Source: Vanrija pseudolonga (Eukaryota; Basidiomycota; Tremellomycetes; Trichosporonales; Trichosporonaceae). From it: a stretch of 64,000 nt of DNA. The notes beneath the pieces are model-generated. The model ran no database searches. It was not told the DNA's origin and was given only the letters and a program-made list of their open reading frames with translations. Where the stretch lies: positions 1,922,001 through 1,986,000 of the forward strand of contig NC_085853.1 of NCBI RefSeq assembly GCF_020906515.1, written 5' to 3'. The position numbers and the translations under genes are program-made. This document shows, piece by piece, positions 1 to 11,068 of the stretch (position 1 is its first letter; each line of letters opens with the position of its first letter).

Positions 1-1470
1 AACGGGCTCGGACTTGACCACGGGGAAAATAGGCTCGGTCTTGACCACTACCTCGTCTTCGTCCACCAGTGGGATGCGCGGAGGCGAGGCGGCCCGCGAG
101 CTGCTGGGCAGCGTGGGAGACGAGGCGGCGCTGCTGCTCCTCTCACGCTTGACCCCACAGGCGCGCTTGGGCAGGCGGTCGGCGATACGGCTCTGCATGG
201 CGGCCTCGCGGGCGATCTCCGCCTCGGCCGCGAAACGCTCCTGCTTCGCCTTGATCTCCCGGTCGCGGAGGGTGGCGGCCGACACGGCGGCCGAGAAGGT
301 TTCAACGACGCGGGCGCCGGAAGGCATCGCGTTCTGGTGCGGGCGGTTGGCAACGGGATAGTCGCGCACCGCACGCTCGGACGCGTCGTCCTCGTCCTCG
401 CTGCCGTCGTCGTACTTGCGCTTCGACGGGCGGGACGACGAACCGCCACCAAGGTCCTGTCGGGTGGAGGACGAGGCGTCGCTTGGACCGGGCATCACAC
501 GCGACGCGGCGGGTGTGGGGTCGCGCGACGCCGGGCGGCTGTTGCCCGTCCCGCCGTTCATGTACCCCGGAATGGTGATGCGCCTGGGTGTCGGCTCGCG
601 GGCAGCACGAGTGGCGAGGCGGCGTTCGGCGAGCCGGGAAGGGGGGTGGTCGCACTCGTGGGTGCGGCGGTTCGCCAGTGGCGAGATGGGCTCGGGGAGG
701 TTCAGCTTGGGCCTGCGGGCCGGAGGGACCTGGATGTCAGTGTGGCTGACGGCATTTGAACTCACGGTGTACGGCGCATGCCGGACGGCCCGGCTTCGAC
801 CTCTAGTGGGCGACTCGCGGTCCCTTGCCCAGTCGGGGTGCTCCGCCTCGGTGTTGGGAACTGGCGCGAGGCGCACGATGCGCTTGAGCGGCCAGTGGCG
901 CGCGTACAAGATCAGCTTCTCGATCTTGTGGGCGCTGTGGTGACCAATCTTTTCCACGAGCAAGTCGGCGACCTTCGTGACCTCGTAGTCGGAGGAGTAG
1001 ATGGCCTCGTTGGCGTGGAAGTCGTGGCCGATGTTGCGGAGCGTACTCGAGGTGGCATGATAGCCGAGGATCGAGTTGATGCGGTCCATGAGCTGGTTGT
1101 GCCACTCCTCGTCGAAGCTGGGGTCAGCGGTGCATGATGGGCAAGCAACTTACAGATCGTCGTGGCCGTCGGCGGGGTTCGGGGAGTCGACTGGTTCTGG
1201 GGAGCGGAGGGCGTGGGTCGGGTTGCGAAAGAGCTCTTTGGGAGAGATCCTGAGGGCAGCGGGCCAGCCGCCACCCGGCGCATAGGGGTTGGAGTTTGGG
1301 GGGCCTGGTCCGTACAGCACAGGCGGGTGGTTGGCGGGGATACCGTTGGTGGGGCTGCGGTTGGCGGGGCTATGGGGGTCTCGGCCGTCGCTCGCGGCCG
1401 AGGATATGGTCGGAGCAGAGGGACGCGCGGGGGTCTTGCCCTTCAACAAGGTGGTGATGAAACTGGCCAT
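1..1470 (-). CDS. Unknown protein, N-terminal 466 residues (gene continues past left edge)
   Basis: The gene starts at the ATG ending at 1470 (MASFITTLLKGKTP) and reads leftward to the window edge without a stop. Two introns of exactly 36 nt are inferred at 1118-1153 and 730-765; both have GT-AG ends and a CTGAC branch site, and joining the exons keeps one frame of 466 codons. Residues 1-100 are rich in Pro, Ser and Asn. Residues of about 105-200 look folded, with DEEWHNQLMDRIN, GYHATSSTLRNIG and KVADLLVEKIGHHS. The rest is low-complexity and charged with basic patches such as RPSKRKYDDG, which would suit a nuclear protein. I do not recognise the family. The coding call is strong because the antisense frames lack splice structure; the function is open. 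Confidence 0.8.
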
Positions 1471-1984
1471 TCTTGCAGGTCGTGGATGGTTGGAGAAGAC
1501 GAGTTGGGGCCGGAGGACAGACAGCTACCTTGATATACCTTTCGGCAGGTCACTTGCAAGGATACGTTGTGGGCGAGGTGACTCGTGAGGACGGACAATG
1601 GCACGACGGGATGGGACCGCGAGGCGTTGTTCCACCAGCGCACCCACATGCCGCATCATTGTGTGACGTGAGAGCGGCCCCCTTTGTCTGCGTCAGACAA
1701 TCACTGCGCACTGCCCTCTTGGTGGCGGGTGATTGTCATCTCGGGCGATCAAAGGACGTGTGGGTGCGAGGTTGCGTAAGTCGAACATGGGCCATTGTGC
1801 TATACAAGTGCCACGAACACACTTCGAGCACAACTGGTCCCACCACCAGCGTCAACAAGCAGATTCATCGTTAAATTATACGGAGCGCAGAGAAGCAGTG
1901 ACCAGCACCGCTGCAGTCAAAGCACAGTGTGAAAATTAGGGAGTCAAACAATAGCGTATCTATAAGCAAGCACAATGGGGTGGA
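1471..1984. other. Intergenic: promoter of the 1-1470 gene and 3' flank of the 1985-3345 gene
   Basis: Both flanking genes are on the minus strand, so this 514-bp gap holds the upstream region of the left gene. Short open frames here have no splice structure and look accidental. The only notable content is a 35-bp segment at 1736-1770 that has a close relative at 3730-3764. Confidence 0.6.
1736..1770. promoter_or_regulatory. Shared upstream element, copy A
   Basis: This 35-bp stretch (TCATCTCGGGCGATCAA followed by a GTGGGTGCGAG end) matches 3730-3764 at roughly 29 of 35 positions by eye. It lies about 270-300 bp upstream of the minus-strand ATG at 1470. The second copy lies about 390-420 bp upstream of the next minus-strand gene. 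A shared transcription-factor site cluster or an old local duplication are both possible. Confidence 0.35.
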
Positions 1985-3345
1985 TTACTCGTACTTCTTG
2001 GGCGCGACCGACTTGGGCGCGCTGCGGCGGACCGAGGAGCCAGCGGCGACGGGAGCAGAGTCGGTAGAGGTGGAGCCAGTGGCGGGGGTGGAGCCGGACG
2101 CCGAAGCGGACGCCGACGCCTCGGGGGTGCGCGAGCGCTTGGCCTCGGGCTCGGAAGATATGGGGTTGGCCTCGTCAGTGGAGGGGTCGTCGCGCTTGCG
2201 CTTCGAGCCGGTGCTGGACGCCGGGCTGGCAGGCTCGGCCTTGACCGCGACCTCGGGGGTGGGAGTGCGCTCGACGGCCACGGGGGTGGTGGCCCGCTCA
2301 GCCTTGACCTTGACCTCGGGCTCGGGGGTCGGGGTGCGGGCGTCGGCGACGGGGGTGGCAGCGCGAGCCGTGGTCACGCGGGTGGCGCTGCGCTCGGTCT
2401 TGACGGTGACGGGCGCAGGGGCGGCGGGCGGGGCAGAGTCCGACTCGGACTCGGCCTCAGTGGAGTCGTCGGCGTCGCGCTTGAGCTTGGCGGCAGCGGC
2501 CTTCTCAGCCTCGTAGAGGGACTTGTCCTTGCACTTAAGCAGGCCGCCTCCAGCCGGCAGGATCATAAGCTTGGGGATGCGGGAGTTGGTGGCGGGGATG
2601 GGGGCAGAGCCACTGGCGGGGGTGGGACCGGCAGCGTCCGCGGCGCGCTTGCCGGGGTAGCGGCCCTTGCCCTTGCCCTCGTAGGTGAGCTCGGGCAAGG
2701 CCTTCGCCTTGGGCTCGGGCTCAGCCTCGTCCTCGGACTCGAAGTTGAACTCGCGCAGGAACGCGGCCGTGGCCTCGTCACTGTCGACCTTCGCCGGGGA
2801 CGCACGGAGGGCCTTAGTGGCGAGGGGGGCACGCTGCGTGTCAGATCCGTGCGACGCAGACGGTGACTCACCTCCTCCTCGTCCTCCGAGTCAGTGATGT
2901 AAACGGCCTCGGGCTCCGAGAACATCTTGTGAGTGAGGCGGTCGATGAGGCCCATGACCTTGGGGGCAACGGCCGGACCGAAAGCGTCACCAAGGGCACG
3001 GTCCAGGTTGACAATAGTAGTCTTGCCGTTGCGCTGCGACTCCTGGAACGTGGCGGCGGTGGTCGCGGTGTTGAGCTGGTCAAGGGCGCGGTGGACCCCG
3101 CGGAGGGCACGGCGGGCCTTCTTCTCAGCCTTGGCCTTGGCCTTGCTTGATTGTCAGCGGGGCACAGGTGGTGGCACTTACCCAGTGGTGACAGTAGACT
3201 CAGCGGTGGAGTCGGCAGTGGAGTCGTCCTTGGGCTCGTCCGTGACAGTGGGGGGGGGCGAAGGGGAGGAGGCGGGTGACGAGTCTGGTGACGCGGACAC
3301 GAGGCGGGCAGGGACCTCGATACCAAAGTTCTTGGCGTACGACAT
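1985..3345 (-). CDS. Unknown acidic/basic low-complexity protein, 428 aa
   Basis: It starts MSYAKNFGIEVPARLV at 3345 and ends KSVAPKKYE at 1985. Introns at 3146-3181 (36 nt) and 2834-2871 (38 nt) have GTAAGT/GTGAGT donors and CTGAC branch sites; removing them gives 429 codons including the stop. Residues of about 56-140 form the most protein-like part, with KAEKKARRALRGVHRALDQ and a probable helix-rich segment GDAFGPAVAPKVMGLIDRL. The C-terminal 230 residues are strongly biased in Ala, Pro, Thr, Ser, Glu and Lys, with repeated RTPTPE and VKAE units and a basic KRKRDD stretch that could act as a nuclear localisation signal. No known domain is recognised. Third-position GC is high, as in neighbouring genes. 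Confidence 0.8.
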
Positions 3346-4019
3346 TGTAGGTGGATAGTATGGGGGTGGGAAGGGTTGAGTGAGCCAAAGTGGGCGAGCT
3401 ACGGTGGGTGAGGTGGGTTGCGAGTTGCGAGTTGGGGGTGAGAAGGATGTGAGAGTTGGAAGTTGGTGCAGAACTGAACGGGCGAGAGGGTGATGTTTAT
3501 GTATGCGTTCTGGCCTGCCCCGAGTTAGTATCAGCGGGCGTCAACTTCATGTCTGGCGACAGTGGTGACAGTCGACTGCTCGTGGCCTGATTGGAGACTT
3601 ACTTGGGCCATTGTACGGAACAATGAGAGACGGCCGCCTCGCATCACGCACCCCACCATCATGCCACTCACCCTTTGTCCGCGCCACAGCGCCACCAACA
3701 CGATGTCGCGTGTCGTACTAGTCCCTTTATCATATCGCGGCGATCAAGGCACGGTGGGTGCGAGATGTGGCGACCTGGTGTATGCTGACAGTCGATCCAT
3801 TGTCTCCAGAGGTGCGAGTGCCACACACCCACTACCCACTGCCACTCGCCCCCAGTCTGCCCTGGAACACACACCACAACAATCAGTGCCATCAACCCCC
3901 CCCCAACGGCCGTCTACCCCCACTGCATGCAACACTGCACGCTGCAACAAAGCCCAGCCTACACACTTTGATGCATCTCTAGACAAACAATGTGCCGCTG
4001 CAGCCAATCCGTCCCCACA
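3346..4019. other. Intergenic: promoter of the 1985-3345 gene and 3' flank of AIP1
   Basis: This 674-bp gap lies between two minus-strand genes. It contains the second copy of the 35-bp shared element at 3730-3764 and a pyrimidine-rich, C-run-containing stretch near 3890-3910. No gene is visible. Confidence 0.6.
3730..3764. promoter_or_regulatory. Shared upstream element, copy B
   Basis: This is the counterpart of 1736-1770, with TCATATCGCGGCGATCAA and the same GTGGGTGCGAG end. Its core differs by a few substitutions and one small indel. It sits upstream of the gene starting at 3345. Confidence 0.35.
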
Positions 4020-6180
4020 CTACGACGATTCTGGCACGTCCCACGTACGCGCGCAGGCGTCCGCACCCGCCGAGATCACCTTTGTCTCGCTCTCCCACGC
4101 GACGCCGCTCACACCACCAGGGTGCGCGTTCTTGATGGCCACGTTGCGCAGCACCTTGGACGGGTCCCAGATGTAGATGCTCTCGTCGGCACCGCCCGAG
4201 GCGAGGCGCTTGCCTGCAGGGGAGAAGGCGAGGCTCTCGATGCGACCAGTGTGGAACGTCCAGCGCGACGAGACGAGGACCGACTTGGCATTGACGTCGA
4301 TGAGGACGATTCTGCCGGCGGACTGAAGCACAACGTCAGCTGACATCCACAAAGCCTCAGCAGACTTACATCTCCGGCCGCGAGGAGACCTCCGTCAGCC
4401 GAGAAGGCAAGGGAGAGAACGTCGCCCTTGTTGTCATCAAACTCGGCGACGACGTTGAGCTTGCCGCCAGAGACGGTTGCAAGGGTGACCTTCTTGGGAC
4501 CAGTGCCGAGGGCGATCACGTCGCCGTTGGGGCCAGCGTGAGCAGCAACGGCGGTCAAGGCTCCGTCAATGTGGGTTGCCGAGCCACCAGAAGCAGGGAC
4601 GATCTCGAGGCCAGTGGCCGACGCAACGTAAACACCGCTAGGCGTAGCAGCGAGACCTGTGGGCTGACTCTTGGTGGGTAGCGACGACGAGGTGAACTCA
4701 TGGCCAGCAATGGTAGCGACCTTGTCGTCCCAGGCCGCAGTGAAGACCTTGTCCTGGCCGTTGGGCGCGATGCCGACGATGCGTGCCGAGTGACCCGAGC
4801 CGCCGACGTCTGAGCACTCGCCGTTGTTGACCGAGAACGCCTTGACGCTACCATCAAACGAGCCAGTGTAGAAGGTCTGCTCCTTGTCCAGCGCGGCAGC
4901 AGTGATGGCCTTGGTAGGGCCGTGGAGGACACGCCACTTGGCTGAGGGCTCGCGGACGTCGAAGACGTTGAGTTCGCCGGAGAGCGACACCGAGGCAACA
5001 GTGTTGGCGTTGGCGTAAACGACGCCGTTCTGCTGCGAGTTGACGTCGGAGCCGACAGCCCACTGCTGCGAGATCCTGGCAGTGGAAGCGTCCCCTGGGT
5101 ATCAGCGCTAATCTGCGACCGAGTGACGTACACAGGGCAACGACGCCGTCAGCGCCAGCAGTCGCAAGCTTGGTCGAGTCGGGGCTCCAAGAGAGGCCCA
5201 TCTGGTGGTGTCAGTTGATGTCTGCGACTGCTGGTAGGCCAACTCACCAAACTCCTCGTGGGGTCAACACCAGTAGCCTCAGCCTTAACCTCGGCAGTCT
5301 TGCCGTCGTAGAAGAAGAGCTTGCCATCCGAGCCGACGGACGCGAAGAGGTCACCGTTGGGCGAGAAGCCGACGTCGCGAACGAAGCGGGTGTGGGTGCT
5401 GATGATCTGGCGGTGAGCTACGTGCTGGACCTCGTTAAAGCTCACCTTGTCATACTTGAAGGGCACGGCAGTGTGGAACACGAGCGTGTTGTCGTCCGAG
5501 CCCGAGACGGCGCGGAAGGGGCGCTGCTGGCGGACGCTGAGCGCCGTGATGGGCTTGGAGTGGCCCGTGATTTCTCCGCACGACGAGCCCGAGTCGACAA
5601 AGAATGCCGCGCCAAACCTGCGCGGGTCGTCAGCTTGCACAGTCCATCGTCAGAAGCTTCGAAGTACCCACTTGTCCTTGCCCTCTCCACCAACAATGAT
5701 ACGCTTGCTCTCCGAGTCCCAGGCGAGGTCGTTGATCCTGCCGCTGATGGGGCGGATGCCGAGCTTGAGGATGTTCTCGGCGGGGTTGGTCACGTCCCAC
5801 ACGCGCACGTTGCCTGCGACGTCTCCAGATGCGACGTAGAAGCCCGAGGGGGAGAAGCGCGCGACGGTCGCGGTCTGGGTGTGCTCTGCGGCGTGTCAGG
5901 GGTGTGCTGGATGTCCAGTCACGGCTGCCCAACTCACGAGTGTACGCGTGCGCGACCGAGGGGTTGTTGATATCACGGATCTTTCATCAGCTCCCCGCCC
6001 ACCCGCAGTGTACTCACGACCACGGCGCGTCCGTTGGTGTAGATGATCTTCTCGCCCTTGGGGTCGACGCCGAGCTTTGTGCTCTCCGAGCGCGCGGTGG
6101 CCGGGTTGGCGGGGTAGATTGGGCCTGCGGGTGAGCTGGGGCCCGTGAGTTCCTGCTAGCTCACCTGGCTTGTACGACAT
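4020..6180 (-). CDS. AIP1: Actin-interacting protein 1 (WD-repeat cofilin cofactor), 615 aa
   Basis: Aip1/WDR1 helps cofilin disassemble and cap actin filaments in the cytoplasm. The protein begins MSYKPG, then carries hallmark family stretches: STKLGVDPKGEKIIYTNGR, ATVARFSPSGFYVASGD, GRINDLAWDSESKRI, GHSKPITALSVRQQRPFRAV and a C-terminal ASGGADESIYIWD repeat. These make up the two seven-bladed WD40 propellers expected of the family, and 615 residues is the usual length. Seven introns of 37-54 nt are inferred; their removal leaves 616 codons including the stop. The first exon encodes only about five residues, as is common in this window. The start at 6180 is the only ATG that joins in frame. 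Neighbouring genes give no pathway clue. The identification is firm. Confidence 0.95.
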
Positions 6181-6700
6181 GCTTGCTTGCGAGGAGTAGG
6201 AGGGATGCAGCAGAAGGTTGAAGGATGGCTGCTTGGAGGCAGTGCGATGCGTGTGCGGCAGGCAGCGGTTGTTGCGTCACTCGTCATCGCAGCGTGGCAC
6301 GAGACCACGTGGCAAAGGTGGAGGAGGACCAGTGGCTCTGGTTCTCCTCCGTGGCAGATTGTGACAGCTCCTCGACGCGACAGACGCCGTTCTCGGGATC
6401 CTGGCCATGCTCATGTCGACCCCGCAGCGCTGATCAATGCTGCCCAACGTCCCATGTACTCGATTAACACGCCGAAGCCGCACTGGCTTTGCAACCGCGG
6501 AACGGCCCACCACCCGCGGGACGCGTTTCAACCCCCACCGTCTCCAGGCACGCCGCAACGGCATTGCGGCTGGCAGCTTGTTGACAGCAGACTCTTTGCA
6601 AGGGGGTGGGTGGGTGGCCGGCCAGTGCAACCTAGATACGAAGCAGCTCCGCTCCCGCAATGCAATGTTGGAACTGCTCACTCCGCATCATCGCACACCC
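6181..6700. promoter_or_regulatory. Divergent promoter region between AIP1 and the glycosyltransferase-like gene
   Basis: This 520-bp gap separates the AIP1 start (minus strand) from the plus-strand start at 6701. An in-frame ATG at 6665 could add 12 residues to the right-hand gene. No clear TATA box or repeat is seen. Confidence 0.5.
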
Positions 6701-7774
6701 ATGAGCTCGACATACCCATACACGCGCGTCTTCGCGCCGACGCTCAGCGTGACCGAGACGCACCGGCGGCGGTGGGGCGTGCTCCTCTTCGTGCTCGTGC
6801 TGCTCGGCGTCGTGTCGCTCTTCAGCACCATGATCCCCGATAACCCGAGCTACGGCGCGCCGCTGACGGTCGTGATGGCCGACTCGCGCGCGCCACACGT
6901 CCCGAACGAGGGCGAGGACGTGCCGTACTGGACCATCACGGCGCTGTGAGTCGCACCAGAGAGAGGAAGCTGACGCGCAGGCTCAACTACCAATACGCGC
7001 GGGAGCACGGCGCCGACTTTGTGTACATCGTCTACCAGCCCGACCACCCGCCTACGAGCTCCAACAGCCCGGTGTGTACCCACCCCCGGCTGGGGGCGCG
7101 CGCCGCGTCGTGGTGCAAGCTGCCTGCGGTGTGGGAAGTGCTGCGGACCAGGTCGTCGCAGAATGTCATGTTCCTCGGTAGGTTGAGGAGGAGGAGCAGG
7201 AGGGAGGCTAACGCGCCAGACACCGACGCCATCTTCCGCTCCACGACAGTCGCGCCGAGCCGCCACCTCGACCACCTCACGCCGTTCCGGCCGATCGGGT
7301 TCGTGTCCAACCAGCCATGGAATGATGGGGTTTGCGCAGGCTACTTCTTCGTCCGGAGGGAAGCGGCGTCGTTCCTCAAGGCGTGGTGGGACCAAGAGGT
7401 GCCGCGCAAGAATCTCCACCGGCTATGGGAGCAGGAAGCGCTGGACAAGCTGCTGGCGACCAGCGTGCCGCGTGAGTTACTGGTTCAGAGTGAAGCTGAC
7501 GGTTGCAGACCACAACCAGTCGCTCGCCAACCCGCCATACGCCGACCAAATCGTCAAACTTGCCTCAGAGCGCCAGTTCAAGGTCGAAGACCCCCAGCAG
7601 CTCATCCTTCACATCACGTCCGAGGAGGCAAACCGCTATGCTCTGATTCGGGACCGTTGGGACCAGGTTACATCCCTCAAGGACCGCGATGGCTTGCGCG
7701 CGCTGCTCGACCAGGTGCCAATCGTGCGGATGAACGCCAGCGCAGTGGCAGTGATGATGGAAGAGGAGGTATAA
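6701..7774 (+). CDS. Putative type II membrane glycosyltransferase (GT-A fold, DxD), 319 aa
   Basis: The start at 6701 gives MSSTYPYTRVFAPTL, a short cytosolic tail followed by a membrane anchor at residues 26-42 (WGVLLFVLVLLGVVSLF), the layout of Golgi glycosyltransferases. Introns at 6946-6980, 7178-7219 and 7472-7508 (35, 42 and 37 nt) leave 320 codons including the stop. The luminal part has ASWCKLPAVWEVL followed by NVMFLDTDAIFRS, an Asp-x-Asp motif in the setting where GT-A enzymes bind nucleotide-sugar and metal, and later FVSNQPWNDGVCAGYFFVRR. These features resemble fungal nucleotide-diphospho-sugar transferases such as the GT34/GMA12 group, but I cannot fix donor, acceptor or family. 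An alternative start at 6665 is in frame. Confidence 0.75.
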
Positions 7775-7878
7775 GAGGACCCACCCGGTGTGCTTATTGC
7801 ATTATGCATGCCACGTCAAATGCTACAAAACTATGCGCCGGGACGCTGACTCGACCCTCTCTACAAGCTCGTTCATGT

Positions 7879-10665
7879 CTATGCCGTGATAGCGGTCTGA
7901 GCATCAACGACGATACCGTTTCCGTTGCTGCTCGAGGCTGGCTCTGGCAACTTGGACGCCACAAACTCCTGGATCTGCGGGAAGACGTCGTTGAGCACCG
8001 CGACAACTGGCGACTTTGGCGACGTGAAGATCTGGCCGCCCAGTCGGCGGTGGAGGCGCTCCTCTTGGAGCAATGGGTGGACGTCGGGGACGTAGATGCG
8101 GCTCGCCTGTCGGAACCACGCTCTCTTCGACTCGTTCGCTGGGTCGGGCCTGACAAAGGAGTGAAGGCCGCCAACCTGCACGACGGCGCGCACCTTGTGC
8201 TCCACATCTGATGGTCAGCCAACTCTAGGCTGCATTTGCTCACCTCGGTGATTGACCAGCTCCATGAGGGCACCGCACGCCGATCCGTGGCCAATGAAGA
8301 TGATGTCGGTGGCGTCTGTCAACTCAATGTAGTTGTCCCAGAGGTAGCGCATGAGCTTGCCCTCGAGCTTGTCGCCACTGTTGGAGACCATCTTTGGCTT
8401 ATCCTGAAGCCGTCAGCGACGTCGAGTGGAATGACACCTACCCTGACAAACGTTGTTGGCAACCGCTTCAAGACATTGACGTCGATTAGGTTATAGTTGT
8501 TCTGCTTGGTCGCCCAGTCGACTATCAAGTCGGTGGTGTCGATCTTCCTGTCAGCACAGCCGCGTTTCGTCCGCTTACCAAGTAGCTCTTTGCCAAGTTG
8601 ATATCCGTTGTCGTCACACCGTCCGTCTCCACTCGGAGGTTGCCAAAGTCGTGGGCAAAGACGACCAAGACTTTACTGCTATCAGGGCTGAAAATCCCCT
8701 CGGTGCAGATAACCTGGCTGGCGAACGCGTCGTTGAGTTCTTCACTCGCCAGGGGAATCTCAAACAGGCCGTACTGGGAGAACAAGTGGTGCGCCCGATA
8801 AATCTTCAGAATGTCTGGAGTTGTCAGCAAGAGCCCCAAAAAAGGATAGATACAACGTACCCGGGATGCCAGTAGTAGCCTGCGCACCGTTGGCCAGCGT
8901 CGTGACTGAAAAGTCAGCCCGATTTCCTCGCGACGATCGCCGCCACAAGTAACTCACCCTCTGGTTTCTCACACGACTTGACAGTGACATTCTTCCAGTA
9001 CTTGGACTGGACCTTTGCCGCCTGCAGCACGACCTCTGTACCAGCCTCGCTGGCCTCCACCTCGCCGATATCGTCGGGAGTCTCGCCCAGGAGCACCCGG
9101 CCAACGGCGAGCGATGAGTCGGCAATGGCCTTGAGGTTGTATCCTCCCTGGAAGGTCAGCACCAAGAATCAGTCATTGGCTCACCTCGAGAGCAACGACA
9201 AGCTTGCCCTTCGCCAGCGCAGAGAGCATATGTGTCATATGGCCATAGCCGGCAGGCGAGACCTTACACTCGCCGAGCTGGTCACCGTCCGCGGCATCAA
9301 ATCCTGCGGAGACTGGTGGGTTAGCCACAAGATACTGCGAGATAACCCACTGATGACAAGGTCTGGCGCAAACTCATATGCGATCGGCATGATGATCTTT
9401 TGGAACGCGTAGATGTAGTCACCGTCTCCAAATCCGCCAAAGGGCCAGGGAATGTTGACACAGCTGATGGGTTAGGCATTGATCATATCTGATACCCACT
9501 ATCCCTCGCCCGCGCCGACGCCAACCATGTCGAGGGCCCCAAAGTCGCTTCCAGGATAGAAGCGTCCACCGTCATGACGGTGGATAGACATGTACAGGAC
9601 GCTGGGATCGTCCCAGAACGCCCTCTGCGTTCCGTTACCATGATGCACATCCCTGCGCTGTCAGCCACTATCGCCCAGAGCACAACCTCACCAGTCGAGG
9701 ATGAGGACCTTCTTGGCCAGCCCCTTCTGCTGCATCTCCCTGGCTGCGACGGCCACATTGTTGTAGAAACAAAAGCCCATGTGCTCGTCAGGCTCGGCGT
9801 GGTGTCCTGGTGGGCGGACGATGGCAAAGGCATTCCTGACTTCCCCTGTGCACACGGCTGTGCAGGCCGAGATGACACCGCCACACGACAGACGCGCACA
9901 GTGAGCCGTCTCGCGACAGACGTAGAGTGACAAGTTGTCATAGTACCCCTTGGACTCAACAATGTACTCGTCCGTGAGGACTTTATGTCAGCCCTGCTCC
10001 ACTCTGCCAGACGTACGCTCCGTTCCCTGGACCTTGAGCCAGTGGTCCTCGTCGTGGACTAGTCTGACCTGGTCGTACGTGCACTCAATCGATGGCAGCT
10101 GCTTCATCTTCTTGATCAGGCCGTTGGACTTGAGGAGGTTGAAGATTCGCTTGATGCGCATCGGTTCCTCTGGGTGTCCGTTTCCAGCGTCTTGCACGTT
10201 GTCCGCCGTGGGGATATACCCGTCCTGGCAGTGCATCATCATGAGTGGGTCGTAGACGTATCCGGTGCGCGGGACCTTCCTGGCAACCACAGCCCCGCCA
10301 GTGGCAGCTACTCCGTTGTTTCCCAGGGCGAAGAGTGTGGCAGCACCGTTCGAGGCTCCCGCTGACGAATCGGTGAGGGAGATGATGGCCTGCCCATTCG
10401 GAGGTACTGAAGACGACGAGCTCGAAAGTCCCGTCAACCCTCCACTGCTCGCCTCGCCGTTGAGCTGGCCCAGAGCGAATCCGTTCGAAGAGGTGTCGAC
10501 ATCCATGACGGCGCTGTTGCCGAGGGCAGGGGAGGCAGTCTGGCCCTGGCTATCGATTGATTGAGACTGTCCCTCCCTCTGGAACTCCTCTACCAAGTTG
10601 GCAGCTGGAGCCAGCGAGTTTGAGCTCGAGGACGTGTCGACGTCCATGGCGTTTGGGTCGGACAT
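7879..10665 (-). CDS. HDA1: Class II histone deacetylase Hda1 with C-terminal Arb2 domain
   Basis: Hda1/Clr3 enzymes remove acetyl groups from histone tails and silence chromatin. The catalytic domain shows [33 protein letters not shown] split by an intron, [10 protein letters not shown] and the EGGYN glycine loop; the paired histidines and the Asp/His zinc ligands are present. The C-terminal third ([53 protein letters not shown]) matches the Arb2-like alpha/beta-hydrolase domain of fungal Hda1. The N-terminal 130 residues are Ser/Ala/Gly-rich and hold two copies of MDVDTSS. The start at 10665 is the first in-frame ATG. Many introns of about 36-40 nt split the gene; I joined most of them by eye but did not place every boundary. 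The stop is 104 bp from the convergent neighbour. Confidence 0.93.
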
Positions 10666-11068
10666 GGGGTTGAGGAGGGAAGTGGGCGTTGGGAAAGTTC
10701 AAGAGGTCGAGAGACGCACCCTCGGGGTTTTATGTTGGTCTCTATTGATCCGCTGAACGTCCTCTCCGTCTTTGTCTGTTCGATCGGCACCTTTGAGACC
10801 CGAGGGTGACCTGTTGAGACGTGTTGAAGGTGGAGGGAGTGGAGGTTTGATGTTGACGTTTGAGATTGAGCAGCACCGTGTCGCGGAGGTGGTTGATCGT
10901 CATGAAAGATTTGATCCCGCTAATAGATGGTGGTTTGATTTGAACCATACTTTGATTCAGTCACGTGATTGTAATAGGCTTATTTGAATCAGAACAGTGG
11001 TCGTAATCGTTACTCCCTCGCTGTCAGTATTGAGGTGATGCATACAACATGAGTGGATAAAATGCAGC
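10666..11068. other. Intergenic: HDA1 promoter and MTQ1 3' flank
   Basis: Both neighbours are minus-strand. The 403-bp gap is more AT-rich than the genes, particularly at 10900-11060. No gene or repeat is visible. Confidence 0.5.

Noticed and set aside
2868-3326. Proline-rich minus-strand frame overlapping the second unknown gene
   Set aside because: The spliced frame MSYAKNFG... through two consensus introns explains the region; the other frame lacks an ATG and ignores the splice sites.
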